Positions 11,276 to 23,932 of a stretch of DNA of 64,000 nucleotides are shown piece after piece (position 1 is the first letter of the stretch; each line of letters begins with the position of its first letter). Origin of the DNA: Canna indica (taxonomy: Eukaryota; Streptophyta; Magnoliopsida; Zingiberales; Cannaceae); NCBI GenBank assembly GCA_034359265.1, contig CP136890.1, forward strand, positions 53,065,501 through 53,129,500, read 5' to 3'. Position numbers and translations under genes: made by a program. The notes under the pieces are model-generated. The model did no database searches, was not told the DNA's origin, and worked only from the letters and a program-made list of their open reading frames with translations.

Positions 11276-13234
11276 ACTTAGCAGTTATACAACCAACTAC
11301 CTATAGATCCAACCATCAACAATCTAAATACATCAAAAATAACATTATCCACCAACACAAAATACTCCAAGGTATCTAATGTCCATTGAAAAAAGTTACA
11401 TAAGGTACACAAGATAGTCCGTACACCAAAAAAACTAGACAACACTGCCTCAATAAAAAGAAGTTATAGTAGGTCTGCAAGGTACGCCTCATTTCTTCTT
11501 TTTCTCCTATAAAAGAAGGGAAGTAAGAACACAAGTCAAAGAATCAAAATAATTTAGAAATGATGCCAACAATTCAATCAAACTAAGTCCAAGAGGAACT
11601 GTGTTCACTAACTCAAATATGTGTGTGTTGAGCTGGAACAAATGGAAGAAACATTGACTAATTTCAAATATTTGAGCCTTTTCATGCTTTTCAATTAACC
11701 AGTTGTGTGCCAAGAATCTGCTCTCCCTAATCTATTTATCCCAATTCATCCCCTCACCACCTGCTATTTAATATAAAGCTCTCATGCATGATATTGGTTT
11801 TGCTTATTATTCCAAGGTGCTTATTCTTCCTAAGGTCTATACTTTTTGCAAGGATAAAAAGAGAAACCTTATGTTACAATTGAACTTTCAACCAAAGAAA
11901 CACTTTTTTAAAGTGTGTTTGTTGCGCTAATCTGTAATATAAATTCATAAATCATGTTGGTTCATATTTAAGGCCATTCAAAAGAAACTGATGACTTAAA
12001 CTTAAACATGGAAGTCTTGTTACGATTAACATAGGCACATATGTTAGTAGACTTGCAGACAAGGAGCATGACAAATTGCATGGGCCTTCAACCATAATAG
12101 TTAAATGAACTGGTGGGGCCAAGTCTTCTTGAACCGGTTGCTGCAAAACCCTAATTGTTCTTGCCTAATTGGCTTGATTCATTTTAATTATATTTAGGGC
12201 AAGAAAGCATAAGGATCATTCCTTTTTACAATAGAATAATTATCGAAGTTAACTGTGGAAAACACATACAAGAATATTTTCACATGGATGTTAAAACTAT
12301 GAGGTACTGATGTAATTGAACTCAAGGAGGCACAAATTTTGATTAGTTAGCCATGTCTATATATGCTGTAGACTGAAGAAGTAAAATAAATTGAAACACA
12401 CAAAGAAACGCTCAGCAAGGAAAGACAATGGTCATGCCAAACCGAAGCAAATCTGGCAGGATAGGCTGCTTAACAGTTAACCCAACTCAAATTGGACAAA
12501 CTCCGCCTTGGTTAGATTGAGAAGCTTGATCAACCCAACTTGACTAGAGCTCATCTGGTCAAACCCTATCTTTGGCTCTCAATTGGACCCAAACTAACCT
12601 AACCCAAGTTAAATTACTTTGTGTGCTTCATTTAGAAGGTACACAAATTAAAATTTGATGTAAGTATAAGGTATTATTATAAGGCATGTATTATTCCTCA
12701 ATTCCTGCATTAGGTAATGCATGTATAAGAGCACAACACACTTACAAAGCTTTGCTTTCCCACATCTACAATTTAACTCATGTAATAAATCAATATCAGC
12801 ACAGATCTTAATTAACTAGATCCAAATATTTTTAAATGCTTTCTTTTCCTTTCTTTTACAATGCCTTGTTAGTGACAAAACTTCTTTTCCATGCTTGCTT
12901 ATTCTTATTTTTTTAGGAAAAGGCTACAGCCAATCATCATTCCATTTCAAATGCATTTGAATTGTTAGGAACAAAAAAAAAGTTCTATGAGTCTTGATTG
13001 ACTTCGATTATGTCTTCAGATCATTTTAATGTTATTGAGAGTGTGTTTGGAACTTGCTATTTGAAGCAAGAGGGTCTATAACAGTGACCTTACTCTTCAT
13101 AGACAATATTTCCAAAAGATTATGCCCAAATATCTAAATAAAAAAATAAAGATAACAAATACACAACATTAACTCTCTTCCTTAATATATGGTTCACTAG
13201 ATTCAACTAGCATGAATAAGAGTATATGCCTGTG
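11276..13234. other. Stretch without recognised features
   Basis: A+T-rich DNA with only short unrelated ORFs, no repeats shared with the rest of the window and no RNA gene that I can see. It may be the remainder of the CACTA-like element from 8380 or original host sequence. Confidence 0.5.
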
Positions 13235-13842
13235 TAAACTAAAGTTGTCAACCGCCAGATACAAATCTTGCGTTCCCTCAATCTGGTCAACCCATCGGTC
13301 GATCGACGCAGGTTGCAGCTTTGGCGATCAACAGTCCAGTCGATCGATCGGTCGACCGATGCGTCCTCTGCCAATTTTTTGCTTCAATTGGTCGACCGCC
13401 CGGTTGACCGAAGTAGCTACTACCACTTTGTGGCATCCTTCGGTCGACGGACTGGTCGACCGAGATGGCTACTGTTATTTTTCTAACCCTATTCGATCGA
13501 CCGAACATAGGCTGAAATTGATTTTTTAGCCATTTTTCTTGCGTACTTCATTTTTGGGTTCCGGCTTTCAATGAGCGTCATCATGGAGAGCTTTCCATGT
13601 GATCTTTGAGCTCGTCCAATACATCTTTGGTGCACACGTCGATCTTCGAGAAATTTCCGCAACGCACCCGAGCACGACAATCAATGTCCTTCCGATTTTT
13701 AGATTTCTTCCGATTTATTCAATCGAGGACATCGAACACCAACCGATGTGGAACCTGAATGATTTATCAATGAAATATTAGTTCAATGTTTGTTATCATC
13801 AAAACCGAGATTAAGACCAAGGTTGAAAACCTTAAGCCAACA
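13235..13842 (-). mobile_element. LTR-A fragment (U3 side)
   Basis: It contains a TCGGTCGACCGA cluster (13290-13505), the shared U3 text 'cgagattaagaccaaggttg' and a CCAACA end at 13842. The R/U5 half and the TATA box are missing. The left boundary is approximate. The 105-residue ORF here is a by-product of the stop-free repeat. Confidence 0.7.
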
Positions 13843-14144
13843 ATGTTTGGTTTCGAATTGGAGTTGGAATCGAGAGTATGGAATTGGAATAAAGAGTATA
13901 CCTGATGTACGTCGTGTCTGTATATATATAGTGTTCTTCCCTAAGAGTTTGGGGCCTTCTGGTCTAGTTTAGTGTCTCTCCTAATAAGTTAGGATGCGGG
14001 TATCATTAATAGCCAGGTGAGATCCTGGGTAGAGCTGCTTAATCTGGCTCGGGTCTGATTCAGGGGTATTGTTGGGCGGAGCCCCTCGAATGGAGTTGTC
14101 TGGTTTGGTCTAGAATGAATAGTGGGGCGATGTTGGGTCTAATC

Positions 14145-15753
14145 TGTTGGTGAAATGACCACATTAGAGGGCAGGTGAATAGTGTGTTATCTAATCTATT
14201 TGTCTAAATTCCGTTTTAATCGTTTCTTGAACTACTTAGGTAAATTGCAATTTATTGACTAAATGCGAAAGTAGTAATAAAACAGTTAAACACAAACAAA
14301 GATAGCAATGCTAACACAATGAGATTTATAGTAGTTCGGCCCCAATGTCTACTCCATAACTTAAGCACCCAGTTTAGAATTTCCAAACTAAACTTTACTA
14401 GATTAATCTTGTTTCCCTTACAACGAGGACTTTGACCCGAAGAGTCTCGCTTGCAACCTAAGGCAGTTCCACACCCGGAAGTCTCCGCCTTATTACCGAG
14501 AGCACCTTCCACCTCAACCTAAGGGACAACCCAACTAATCCTAGTAAACTAAGTTTACAATGGTGGGTTTAAGCCTCAACACCAAGGCAACCACCAACTC
14601 AATCAACCTAGCACTCTAGGTTTACACAAATTCAAATACAATGAAATAAACACCAAAATACAACAATAATGAGAGCAAATAATAAACAATGTAAACTTAG
14701 CTCTCAAACAAGATGTCCTAGGTCCTCATGATGACTTGAAGATGAATCAAGGCAAGCTCAAAGTCAATCTCAACGTTTCTAAGCTCAACGCTAGGGTTCT
14801 TTGCAAAGATGGCTCAACAATTCTTGTAGAGATGCAAGGAGTGGCTCTTTGAGGCTTAGAAGCATCATTAAAGACTTGGAAGAGAGTTTGGGGTGGGTAT
14901 TTATAACCCCCCAAATGAAATGGCTCGTCAACAGGCTGATTTCTGCCCGTTGGTGACTCCCGATCGTTTGCCGATCGATCATCGGTCGACCGACCGAGCG
15001 ACCGAAGGCATTCTACAAAATTCTGGCATCGTTCGGTCGACCGAACCTGGGTAGGGCAGATTTTTTTGCTTGTTAATAACTTTAAAACATAAATGTTATA
15101 TAAGGATTACCCCCCATTTGGATTCAATAAAAATATCTAAAAAATCAAAATCCTTAAGAATCAAAATCTAGTTTTTGGGGTCTAGTACAAATATTTGAAA
15201 AACAAAAATTTTCTAATCTCCCGAGTCAAATATGGGTATGCTGAAGGCATCCAAAAAATCCTTAAAAATACCTCCTTATCTAGTTTTTATCCAAGGAACA
15301 ATTAACGGCATTTTTTGTGTCAAGAAAATATCTAGGTCATATAGCTCTCCAAGGAGCTCCCTAGGCTTAGTGAATTCTAGGGTCATTTTCTAATTTGCCA
15401 TTTTTTCATGTTTTGGGGTTCGTGTTTGGTTTTTGGGTTCTTATGCACCATCATGTGAATTTACAACACATCCTAGACACCCTAGACCTAAACATCAACT
15501 TCCCGAATAATCTGAGCGTGTCGATCAACGTCCTTCTGATTTTCCGATTTCTCCTAAACATCAACTTCCCGAATAATCTGAGCGTGTCGACCAACGTCCT
15601 TTTGATTTTCCGATTTCTTCGATATTTCTGATCGAGGACATCGAGCGCTAATCAACTTGGAACCTGAAAATATTTCTTCATGAATACATTAGTTCCATGT
15701 TTGTTATCATCAAAACCGAGATTAAGACCAAGATTAAAAACCTTAGGCCAACA
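14145..15753 (-). mobile_element. Solo LTR-A with perfect target duplication
   Basis: TGTTGG at 14145 to CCAACA at 15753, 1609 bases, flanked by TAATC at 14140-14144 and 15754-15758. The TATA box (TATAAATA on the minus strand) is at 14898-14905. A short TCGGTCGACCGA cluster lies upstream of it (14960-15055). An internal duplication 'catcaacttcccgaataatctgagcgtg' is at 15493 and 15559. No interior remains. Confidence 0.92.
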
Positions 15754-16102
15754 TAATCCGACCAGGCCCAATAGTCCTAGTCCAGTCCACAGCCCCCCGA
15801 GCTCGATCAGAGTTTGTAGGACTGTGTGTTGAGCTCTAGTAAGGTCGGTCTTCATATCCTCGACTGATCATGGGGCGAGTACGCAATTCTCGATGTATTG
15901 CTTCGGTATTCAGACTAGATGTGACACCTGCGTGAGCTCTTCCGATTGTCTGGCACTTGTGTGGTAGATACATCTCGATAGAAAAGAAATCATGAATAAA
16001 GATTTTATAATCATTTCCCAAACCTTTGAGCGTTAGTTATAACTTGAGGGGAAAGAAGTCTCGTGGGTCCATAAGTTGTGGTGACGGTTCGTGTTCGTGG
16101 CC

Positions 16103-16110
16103 TATAAATA
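16103..16110 (+). promoter_or_regulatory. TATA box on the strand opposite to Tat pol
   Basis: TATAAATA in 'cctataaatagccccc'. It faces the direction in which the antisense coiled-coil ORF runs in the other Tat copies. It may be an antisense promoter, but no ORF follows in this copy. Confidence 0.35.
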
Positions 16111-16779
16111 GCCCCCTACTTATTATGTGTTTTGGAAATCATGGACTGGGAAGTGTTGGAGATTACCATTCTGCTAGAGGTTGCTTTTATTTGTTTGGCG
16201 AAAGGTTCGCCGTTTGCCGTGGGTTTGTACCATCCGGCTTATGGTGAAGATTGTTTCCATGGTTTTTAGGAAATGTCATGCTGGCTAGAACCCTTGTCAA
16301 TGGTTCCTAGTTTGCCTCGCCATCACTTTGAATTCCTTTTTTGCCTGTCCTTCCAACTCCTGGATTGCAGGAGATCCTATGACCCAGTGGTAGTAGAACT
16401 CTGAGTCAGAGTTTTTCACTTGCGCAGCTTGGTCGACGATGATGTTTTCGAAATGCTCTTCCAAGTAGATGCTCTGTTAGTTTGTTTGACTCCTCTCCCC
16501 CCCCCCCCCACACACCCCTTTTATGAGTAGCCATTTGTGGGTCTGTAAGTGTAACTATTCCTTTTGCGAGGCTTTATGAATGAAAGAGATATCTTCCTTG
16601 TTCATCCTTGTTTGTATTTTTTGTCAAGTTGTTGTTCCCTACATGTTTCAATTAGAGTAGTATCTAAACTAGGGTTTACTTGTTCGGCGTTTTGTGAGCA
16701 AGGTGCTGAGGCCATATGTTGCGGTACGACGACTATTAAGATGGATTAGTGAAAATCGAATCCTTATCACATAGGGGTT

Positions 16780-17170
16780 TTAAGCCCGTCTCTGATTTTG
16801 GAGGTCGAGGAAGAATGGCGGCTCTGGGGCCGAAGACCAGATTTGGTGAAAACCTAACTCATGAGAAGCGTGCTTGGGGTCTTGTTGCTCGTTGAGAGCA
16901 TGTCAGGCTAAACCAGAGGTTGCGTTTTGGGCCGAGGACCATAATTGGTGAAAATTAAGCTCGCGAGAAGTGTGCATGGGGTCTTGTTGCTCGTTGAGAG
17001 TGTGCTGGGCTGAGCAGGAGGTCGCGTTTAGGGACGAGGATTAGACTCGATGAAAATGGAGCTCGCTAGAAGCGCGCATGGGGTCGTTGAGGGCGTAGGA
17101 GCCCCAGATAGGATGTGAGGCCAACGAGCCAGACTGGTGAAAACCATATTCTAGTATCAAGGGCCGCTTG
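16780..17170. repeat. Degenerate tandem repeats in Tat noncoding region
   Basis: Units of roughly 110-130 bases share 'ggtgaaaa', 'gcgagaag', 'tgcatggggtcttgttgctcg' and 'ttgagag'. Comparable blocks lie at 38290-39040 and 62860-63490. Confidence 0.65.
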
Positions 17171-17344
17171 TGAGACCGTGTAAATTCCTCCTACAAAGTA
17201 TGCAATGACTGCAAGGGATGTTAGACACAAATGACATGTGTGGAATAGAAAGAATAATCTCATTATGAAATATCATAAAGATACATCTTATCCCACAGAG
17301 AGTTAAGCTCATCTAACACATGGTGGAGCCTCATTAAAACCTTT

Positions 17345-17605
17345 CATAGGGAAAACCCAATGAGAAAAACCGCCAAGTCGGGAAAGAGTACTCTATTCTT
17401 GTTGTAATTTAAGGGTGGAACCTCAGTTGTAGTTGGCCCAAACGGAGGACACATTCCAGGATCGTGAGAGTTCTCGTTTGAAGAGATCGACAATTCTATA
17501 AGCACCCTATCCGAGAACCTCTGTGATCCGATAGGGGCCTTCCTAGTTTGGAGTAAGCTTGCCTTCTCCGACCGGTTTTCTTTGTAGTTCAATCTTTCGA
17601 AGAAC
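17345..17605 (-). pseudogene. Tat-lineage integrase C-terminal end, with stops
   Basis: Minus-strand reading gives 'LRKIELQRKPVGEGKLTPN', then a stop where Trp is expected, then 'EGPYRITEVLG', another stop, 'GAYRIVDLF' and 'SWNVSSVWANYN'. This is the conserved end of gypsy integrase just before the 3' region. LTR-A begins at 17612, so the rest of pol is missing. The TGG to TAG change and the second stop show a pseudogene. Confidence 0.75.
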
Positions 17606-19060
17606 AAGGTATGTTGGGTGAAATGGCCACACTAGAGGGGGGGTGAATAGTATGTTTACTAATCGATTAGCCTAAATCCAATTTTAATTGTTTCTTTGGT
17701 TACTTAGGCAAATTACAAGTTGACTGACTAAATGCGGAAGCAATAATAAAACAATTAAGCACAAACAAAATATCAATGCAAACAAAAGAATTTATAGTGG
17801 TTCGGCCCCAACGCCTACTCCACTACCTAAGCACCCCGCTTAGGATTTCCAAACTAAACTTTAGTAGATTAATGATGTTTCCCTTACATAGAGGATTTTG
17901 ACTCGAAGAGTCTCACTGTCGACCTAAGGCACTTCCACACCCGGAAGTTTCCGCCTTCTTACCAAGAGCACTCTTCCACCTCAACCTAAGGGACAACTCA
18001 ACTAATCCTAGTAAACTATGTTTACACAAGTGGCTTTACACCTTCTACAACAAGGATACCACTTACACACAATACCTAATACTAGGTCTTCTTACAAGCT
18101 TGAATACAATGAAAGAAATCACAAAAATATAAAAGTAATGGAGCAAATAAATACTACAGCAAATACTTAACTCCAAACACGAGTCCTAGTTCCTCTTGAT
18201 GCCTTGAGATGATGAATCGATAAATCTTGAAGGCTAAATCAAGGTGTGTATCTTGGAAACTAGGGTTATCAAAAGGATGGCGCAAGAAAGGCTTTAGAAT
18301 GATCAAGAATGGCTCAATGAAGTTTTTAGAGTGATCAAAAGTTGTTTAAGGAAGGCTGAGTTTGGGTATTTATAACCCTGCAACGGAAACAGCGCGTCAA
18401 CGGGCGAAAAAATAGCCGTTACCACCGTTCAGTCGCATGTCGGTCGATCCCCTTTTTAAATATTCTTTTAACTCAATTTTATCTTAACTTAATGCAAGTA
18501 TTCTTTAATGCTTGATATGATCACAATTCAATACCAAAGATAAATCAAGTAAACAAGCAATGCAAACAAGACTATTTATAGTGGTTCGGCCAACGACCTA
18601 CTCCACTACCTTGGCTCCTTACTAAGGATTTCTAAACACTACTTTATAGAATTTATGTTTCCCTTTGAATACACCTGAGGACACCCTTCTCCCTCACTTG
18701 GAGAACACCTCAATCCTATTCACCTAGGCAAAACACAATTCTACAAAGTTTACCCTAAGTGTTTCCTAGCACACCAAGCAAGCTATCTCAAACTAGAAAA
18801 TAAGATACAATAAGGACCAAATACAAGGAAAGAGCTAAGTAATCAAAGATTAAATCAAGCTTCTTTCCACCGCCTTCTTGTCTTCAACTCGCAAGATGAT
18901 GACTCCAAGGATTGTAGCCAAGTTGAAGCAGAAAGAAGCAGCGCCTCGATTTGCTATTGAGAATGGAAGCAGGGGGCATGCGCAGGTGAAGGTCTTTGAA
19001 GGCTTTAAAGAACTCTTTTAATGCTCAAGTAAGATTGCAAAAAAGTGTTTAATGAAGTTT

Positions 19061-19087
19061 GGTGAGGGGTATTTATAACCCCTCACC
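19061..19087 (-). promoter_or_regulatory. LTR core promoter: TATA box inside a perfect hairpin
   Basis: GGTGAGGGGT and ACCCCTCACC are exact 10-base inverted arms around ATTTATA. The minus strand reads TATAAATA. Related versions are at 27211 (one arm mismatch), 43824 and 50469 (shorter arms). Confidence 0.75.
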
Positions 19088-19124
19088 CGAATGGACCGTT
19101 CAATGGGCGAAAAATCCACCGTTG

Positions 19125-19490
19125 AGCCCGTTCGGTCGACCGATGGATCGGTCGGTCACAGCTGAGAGAGGTCGGTCGACCGTAGGGTCGACCGCAAACA
19201 AATCTTTCGACATTCGGTCGACTCGTCTATCGACCGAATTGCTGCAGCGAGTCATGAGAATGAGGCAATCTTTAGGTCGGTCGACCGCTACCTTTCTGCC
19301 AATTTTTCGCCTCTGTCGGTCGACCAACGCAGCCCAGCTGTTTGCCCTTCGCCACATTCGGTCGACCGACTGGTCGACCGAATGGTTTCTGCAAAATTTT
19401 TGCGATCTTCGGTCGACCAGTCGGTCGACCGAATGGGCTGCATCGCCATTCTATTGCCTTGTTCAGTCGACCGACCGGTCGACCGATCCC
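19125..19490. repeat. U3 minisatellite of about 52 bases with TCGGTCGACCGA palindromes
   Basis: Units start at 19356, about 19408 and 19461. Each carries a palindromic GGTCGACCGA pair followed by a spacer like 'gctgcaaaatttttgc'. It lies directly upstream (minus strand) of the TATA box at 19070. The spurious 158-residue ORF across it is caused by the lack of stops in the repeat. Confidence 0.85.
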
Positions 19491-20515
19491 AGACTGAGGA
19501 TGATTAATTCCCTATATTTTACATACCATTTCTAAGGGTTTGGTTACCAAGTTTTAACTTGGACAACCTTACAATTTTGGCTTGGGGTAAACTATCCTAG
19601 GGACATATTATAGTAAATCAACGTGATTCAATCCCGATCTATTCTTCAACAATTTCTTCTTCCGTTTCTTTGACAATCTTTTCTGTCGTCCCGTTTGAAC
19701 GGATTTGGCATGTGTATCGCAACCTCAACCTGAACTCAAAACCCTTGTTCGCGATCCTCAAGTTGGTCGATCGCCCAAGCTACTATCAATTTTTGGCATC
19801 GTTCAGTCGATCGATCGGTCGACCAAACTACCTTCTCCTTCGGGTCGGTCGACCAAACCTGGGCAGGGCTGTATTTTTTGCTTGGTTTGTTTTCTGGTTC
19901 CGTCTTCGCTAAGTCCACTTATATAACATTTATTAATTGTAAGTTAATAACTTTAAAATATAAATGTTATATAAGGATTACCCCCCAATTGGATTCAATA
20001 AAAATATCTAAAAAATCAAAATCTAGTTTTTGAGGTCTAGTACAAATTTTCCAAAAATGAAAATTTCCTAACTTTTTGAGTCAAGTATAGGTGTACGCTA
20101 AAGGCTTCCAAAAATTCCTAAAAAATACATCGTTATCTAATTTTAACCCAAGGAAAAATTACCGTCATTTTTTATGTCAAGAAACTATCTAGGTCATATA
20201 GCCCTCGAAGGAGCTCTCTAGGCCTAGTGAATTCAGGACAGTTTTTGGGTTTTCATATTTTGGGTTTCCGGTTTGGTTTTAGGGTTCTTATGCGTCATAA
20301 AGAGGATTTACAATATAAACTAGACACCCTAAACCTAAACTCCCCTTCTCGAAAATTCCCGAGTGCCGACGAGCGTCCTTGCCGATTTTTTCGTCTGGGG
20401 ACGTCGAGCGCTAACCGACTTGGAACCTGAAAGATTTTCTCAATGAAACATTAGTTCCATGTTTGTTATAATCAAAACCGAGATTAAGATCAAGGTTGAA
20501 AACCTTAAGCCAACG

Positions 20516-22960
20516 TTCTCCCCCTTTTTGATGATGACAAACATCCATACGAAAATATCTACAATTAAACATAGAGGATATCAAACATGGGGTTTCTCCC
20601 CCTATCAACATGCATATCTATATAAAAGAACTCTCCCTATCTATATGCATGGTTTTCCTATATTTTATTCCCCTTTACCTATATTTTTTCTCCCCCTTTT
20701 GACATCAATCAAAAAGGGCAAAAAAAGTCAACTATGGTCAAAGTTGGGACTTGAAAACTAGTTTTCATGAAAACGAAGTCAACCAACTTAAGGGATGAAA
20801 ACAACATATCGAATGAGAGGCTAATTAATACATGATATCATGAAGAGATTGTCAAAAACCAAAACTAGGAATCATGTACTAACTCAAATATCGATATTTC
20901 CAAATATCGGTCAAGGAGTCAAATATCATTTTAGAAATGATTTTTCTCTCTAAAAATATTAGAACGACACCAAAAAGTGATTTCAAAATATCATACTTGA
21001 AGTCTCATTCAAAGATTTCGACAAGAATCCAAAGTATCGAGAAATGAGCATTTGTGAAAAACGATATTTTAAAGTTTTGAAATCCAATTTCAAAAATCCA
21101 AATCAAATCACATTCATACTCAGGATTTTTGAATTTTTTATGCCATAAACTAGATTTTTAAAGGAAGATGCAAATTCAAGAATCAATAAAAATTTATTTT
21201 TCTGCATTTTTCTAAAATTCATTAAGTTCTAGTGACATTTTTGTAAATAACTGAAATTTTTCAAAAGTTCTTAGTTTTCATTCAAACTTTCCAAATATCA
21301 AGATCTAATCATTTAAAGCATGTTTGAGAAGTTTGAAATGAAAATAATGTCATTTGGTCAAAATTTTACCTTAGCACGATTTCATTCAAAAACAAGCATG
21401 ATAACATGAAATTGCTAAGTAGCAAATTTTAACTTTTACTCATGGTTTTTCAAATTTAAATATATGGACACCTAACATGAGTAAATCTAAACATATTTGT
21501 GAAGTTTGGACCTAAAACGATGTTTCAAAGTTAATTTATTGACTTAGGTCAACTCTACTCAACTTTAGGTCTCATAAAGTGAACTTGTTATTAATTTATC
21601 CATTTTCTCATGATTTTTTAAGATTAATCATATGGAAGCAAATCATGAGTGAACTCAAACATGTGTATCAAGTTTCAACTTAAAATGATCTCTAAGATGG
21701 ATTTCTACCTAGAGCACATTTCATTCAAACAAGGTTTCATGAAATTGCCTAAGTAGCAAAATTTTATCTACTCATGAGATTTCAATCAATTATCTTGCAA
21801 AATCAGTCATGAGCATAGAGAAATCATTTTATCAAGAAAATAGAGGTAATATGCAAAGATTTTGCCAAAATGAAACTCATACCTCATTTCTTGAGAAATT
21901 TCAAAATTTCCACATTCTTTCTATTTTCCTTTAGCCTTCCGACGTTTTACCACTTTCTTAACTTGCAAGTAGGCTTCATTAGTATCATAATGAAATCATA
22001 TACCAACTAGTAAGCTAATATACTAAATAGCAAAAGTTTAATGCAAAGTTTCATTTAAAAAATCTCAACCTATGCTAGATAGTAGAGATTCATTTTAAAG
22101 GAGTTATCATGATATCAAAATGAATCAAAGAGATCTTAATATATGAAATATTTGAAGAATAAGATCTCTAACCATGTTAAACTAGTTTGGACTTATAAGA
22201 AGGTCTCTAATAATAGATATTTACATAGAGCAAGTTTCATTTATGAAATTTGCCTAAGTACTAAAATTCTAAATACTCATGAGAATTCAAGGGTTTTAAC
22301 ATGCAATCTAATCATGAGTATAGAGATATAATTTAAGCTTACACATTCAGGTATAACACTAAGATTTTAAATTTATCGAAGTAATACCTTATTCATGATA
22401 ATTTGCCAAACTAATCATTTTCATTCTAGTTATTAGCCTTCCTAAAATACTCATAACTTGCAAGTAAGCTACACTAATGTTTTATTGAAAATATAGCTAC
22501 TTAGCAAGCTAACCAAACAAAAAACAAAGAGAAGCATCAAATATCATTATAAAAGTTCACTTTGCTAAATAGCTTGAAATCCGTTTTAAATAGAATCAAG
22601 TGATACCAAAATGAATTTTAAGAGATCACAAGAGTAATAAATATGAAAACATGATCTTCAACCCTTCCTATTGGTTGAAAACCGAAAGGCCACAATGAGC
22701 CTACGATTTAGAACCGCAAGGTCGCTTAGGTCCATTACAGGCCACGTAGGTCTCCGAAGAGACCGGGAAATTAAAAATTCAAAAAATCATTTGATAAACC
22801 ATATTAAGAGCGGACAAATCTCAACCGAATTATGCATAGTATCAAGAACTTAAACTTAAGTAGATCAATGTTGATTAGAAGATGATACCAAAGTATTTGA
22901 TGCCAATTAATTTTACCATAGGCATCTAGTCTAGGTGAAGACTTTGAAGTTGCAACCATG
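20516..22960 (-). mobile_element. Copia 3' noncoding interior (second copy)
   Basis: A polypurine tract (20516-20530, 'ttctccccctttttg') is followed by sequence colinear with 5947-7330. Shared landmarks include 'ggttgaaaaccgaaaggccacaatgagcctacgattt'. This copy is longer because segments such as 'tacctcatttcttgagaa' and 'ttgcaagtagg...' recur. No gag remains; it is cut off near 22960 by an LTR fragment in the other orientation. No ORF here is credible. Confidence 0.7.
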
Positions 22961-22964
22961 TAGG

Positions 22965-23932
22965 AATCCTTCCTTCAATTCATTGGTCGCTCGATGACCA
23001 TGTAGGAATCGAACATTGCCCAAAAAGGACAAAATGCTTTGGTCGCTCGGGCAGTCGCTTGGTCGGTCGACTGACGATCGACCAAACAAGCGACCAGTGG
23101 GCTGTAACGGGCAAAAAATTGCCCGTTGAGAAGAGAAATCTCTCTCTTCTCGTCATGGCTTATAAATAGGAAGCCATGAGAGCCTTCCTTCATGTTGTTG
23201 ATCACCTCTAATCTCCTTGAGCCATCTCTTGATCAATTCTAAGCCTTCATTGAGCAAATCTTGTGAAAACCCTAGCTTGAACCTTTCATCTCCTTGATTA
23301 AGCCTTTACTTCATTGCTTCATCATCAAAGGCATCAAGAGGAAGCTAGGAATCTTGTTGTGGAGCTAAGTAATTTATTGTTTGATTTATTGCTCCATTTA
23401 GTGTTTTTTCTTGTATTTTCTTGTTTATTTCTTTGTATTTGAGTTTGTGTAAGACCTAGAGTGTGGGTCTTCAAATTGGGTGGTAGCCTTGGTGTTTAAG
23501 GTTTAAATCCACCGGTGTAAACTTAGTTTACTAGGATTAGTTGAATTGTCCCTTAGGTTGAGGTGGAAGAGTGCTCCCGGTAAGAAGGCAGAGACTTCCG
23601 AGTGTGGAAGTGCCTTAGGTTGAGAGCGAGACTCTTCGAGTCAAAGTCCTCGTTGTAAGGGGGACAAGATTAATCTAGTAAAGTTTACTTTGGAAATCCC
23701 AAGCGGGGTGCTTAGGTAGTGGATTAGGAATTGGGGCCGAACCACTATAAATACTTGTGTTAGTATTATTTTTCTTTGTGTATCGCGTTGCTTATCTTTA
23801 TTACTCGCTTCCGCATTTAGTCATCAATTGTGAATTGCCTAAGTAACTTAAGAAACTATTAAATCGGATTTAGGCTAATTGATTAGTTAACATACTATTC
23901 ACCCTCTCTCTAGTGTGGCCATTTCACCAACA
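22965..23932 (+). mobile_element. LTR-A fragment in plus orientation
   Basis: This is the opposite orientation to its neighbours. A short GGTCGACC-type cluster (22980-23100) precedes a plus-strand TATAAATA at 23161-23168. R/U5 text follows up to 'ccatttcaccaaca' at 23932. The outer U3 end is missing. The gene-like text at 23140-23400 is LTR leader. Confidence 0.75.

Larger units (their letters stand above)
13843..17611 (-). mobile_element. Tat/Retand-like gypsy remnant (first copy), split by a solo LTR-A
   Basis: The identity rests on the integrase C-terminus at its right end (17345-17605, minus) and on a tandem-repeat block (16780-17170) like those in the other two Tat copies. 13843-14144 and 15754-16020 are one sequence interrupted by LTR-A. 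The uninterrupted version is at about 51371-51420. 16020-16760 holds no clear ORF but has a plus-strand TATA box. The element is dead. Confidence 0.65.
17612..20515 (-). mobile_element. Composite 3' LTR: LTR-A with an LTR-B-like segment inside
   Basis: It starts TGTTGGG at 17612 and follows LTR-A to about 18455, with a TATA box at 18367-18374. It then switches to LTR-B-like text (about 18456-19745, 'ctatttatagtggttcggcc...ctactccactaccttggctcc') with its own TATA box at 19070-19077 and U3 repeats. It returns to LTR-A U3 sequence from about 19750 to the end, CCAACG at 20515. The inner segment lacks both LTR-B ends, so it looks like a recombination or conversion product and not a clean insertion. 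A polypurine tract follows. Confidence 0.7.

Noticed and set aside
16498..16520. C-run and CA-run as a possible regulatory motif
   Set aside because: Simple-sequence tract in degraded Tat DNA with no supporting context.
19059..19535. 158-residue ORF, and similar ORFs at 13212, 13268, 43796 and 50564
   Set aside because: They run through the GGTCGACCGA repeat, which lacks stops in several frames and yields peptides rich in 'VDRP' and 'STDRS'. The encoded text is not conserved between LTR copies.
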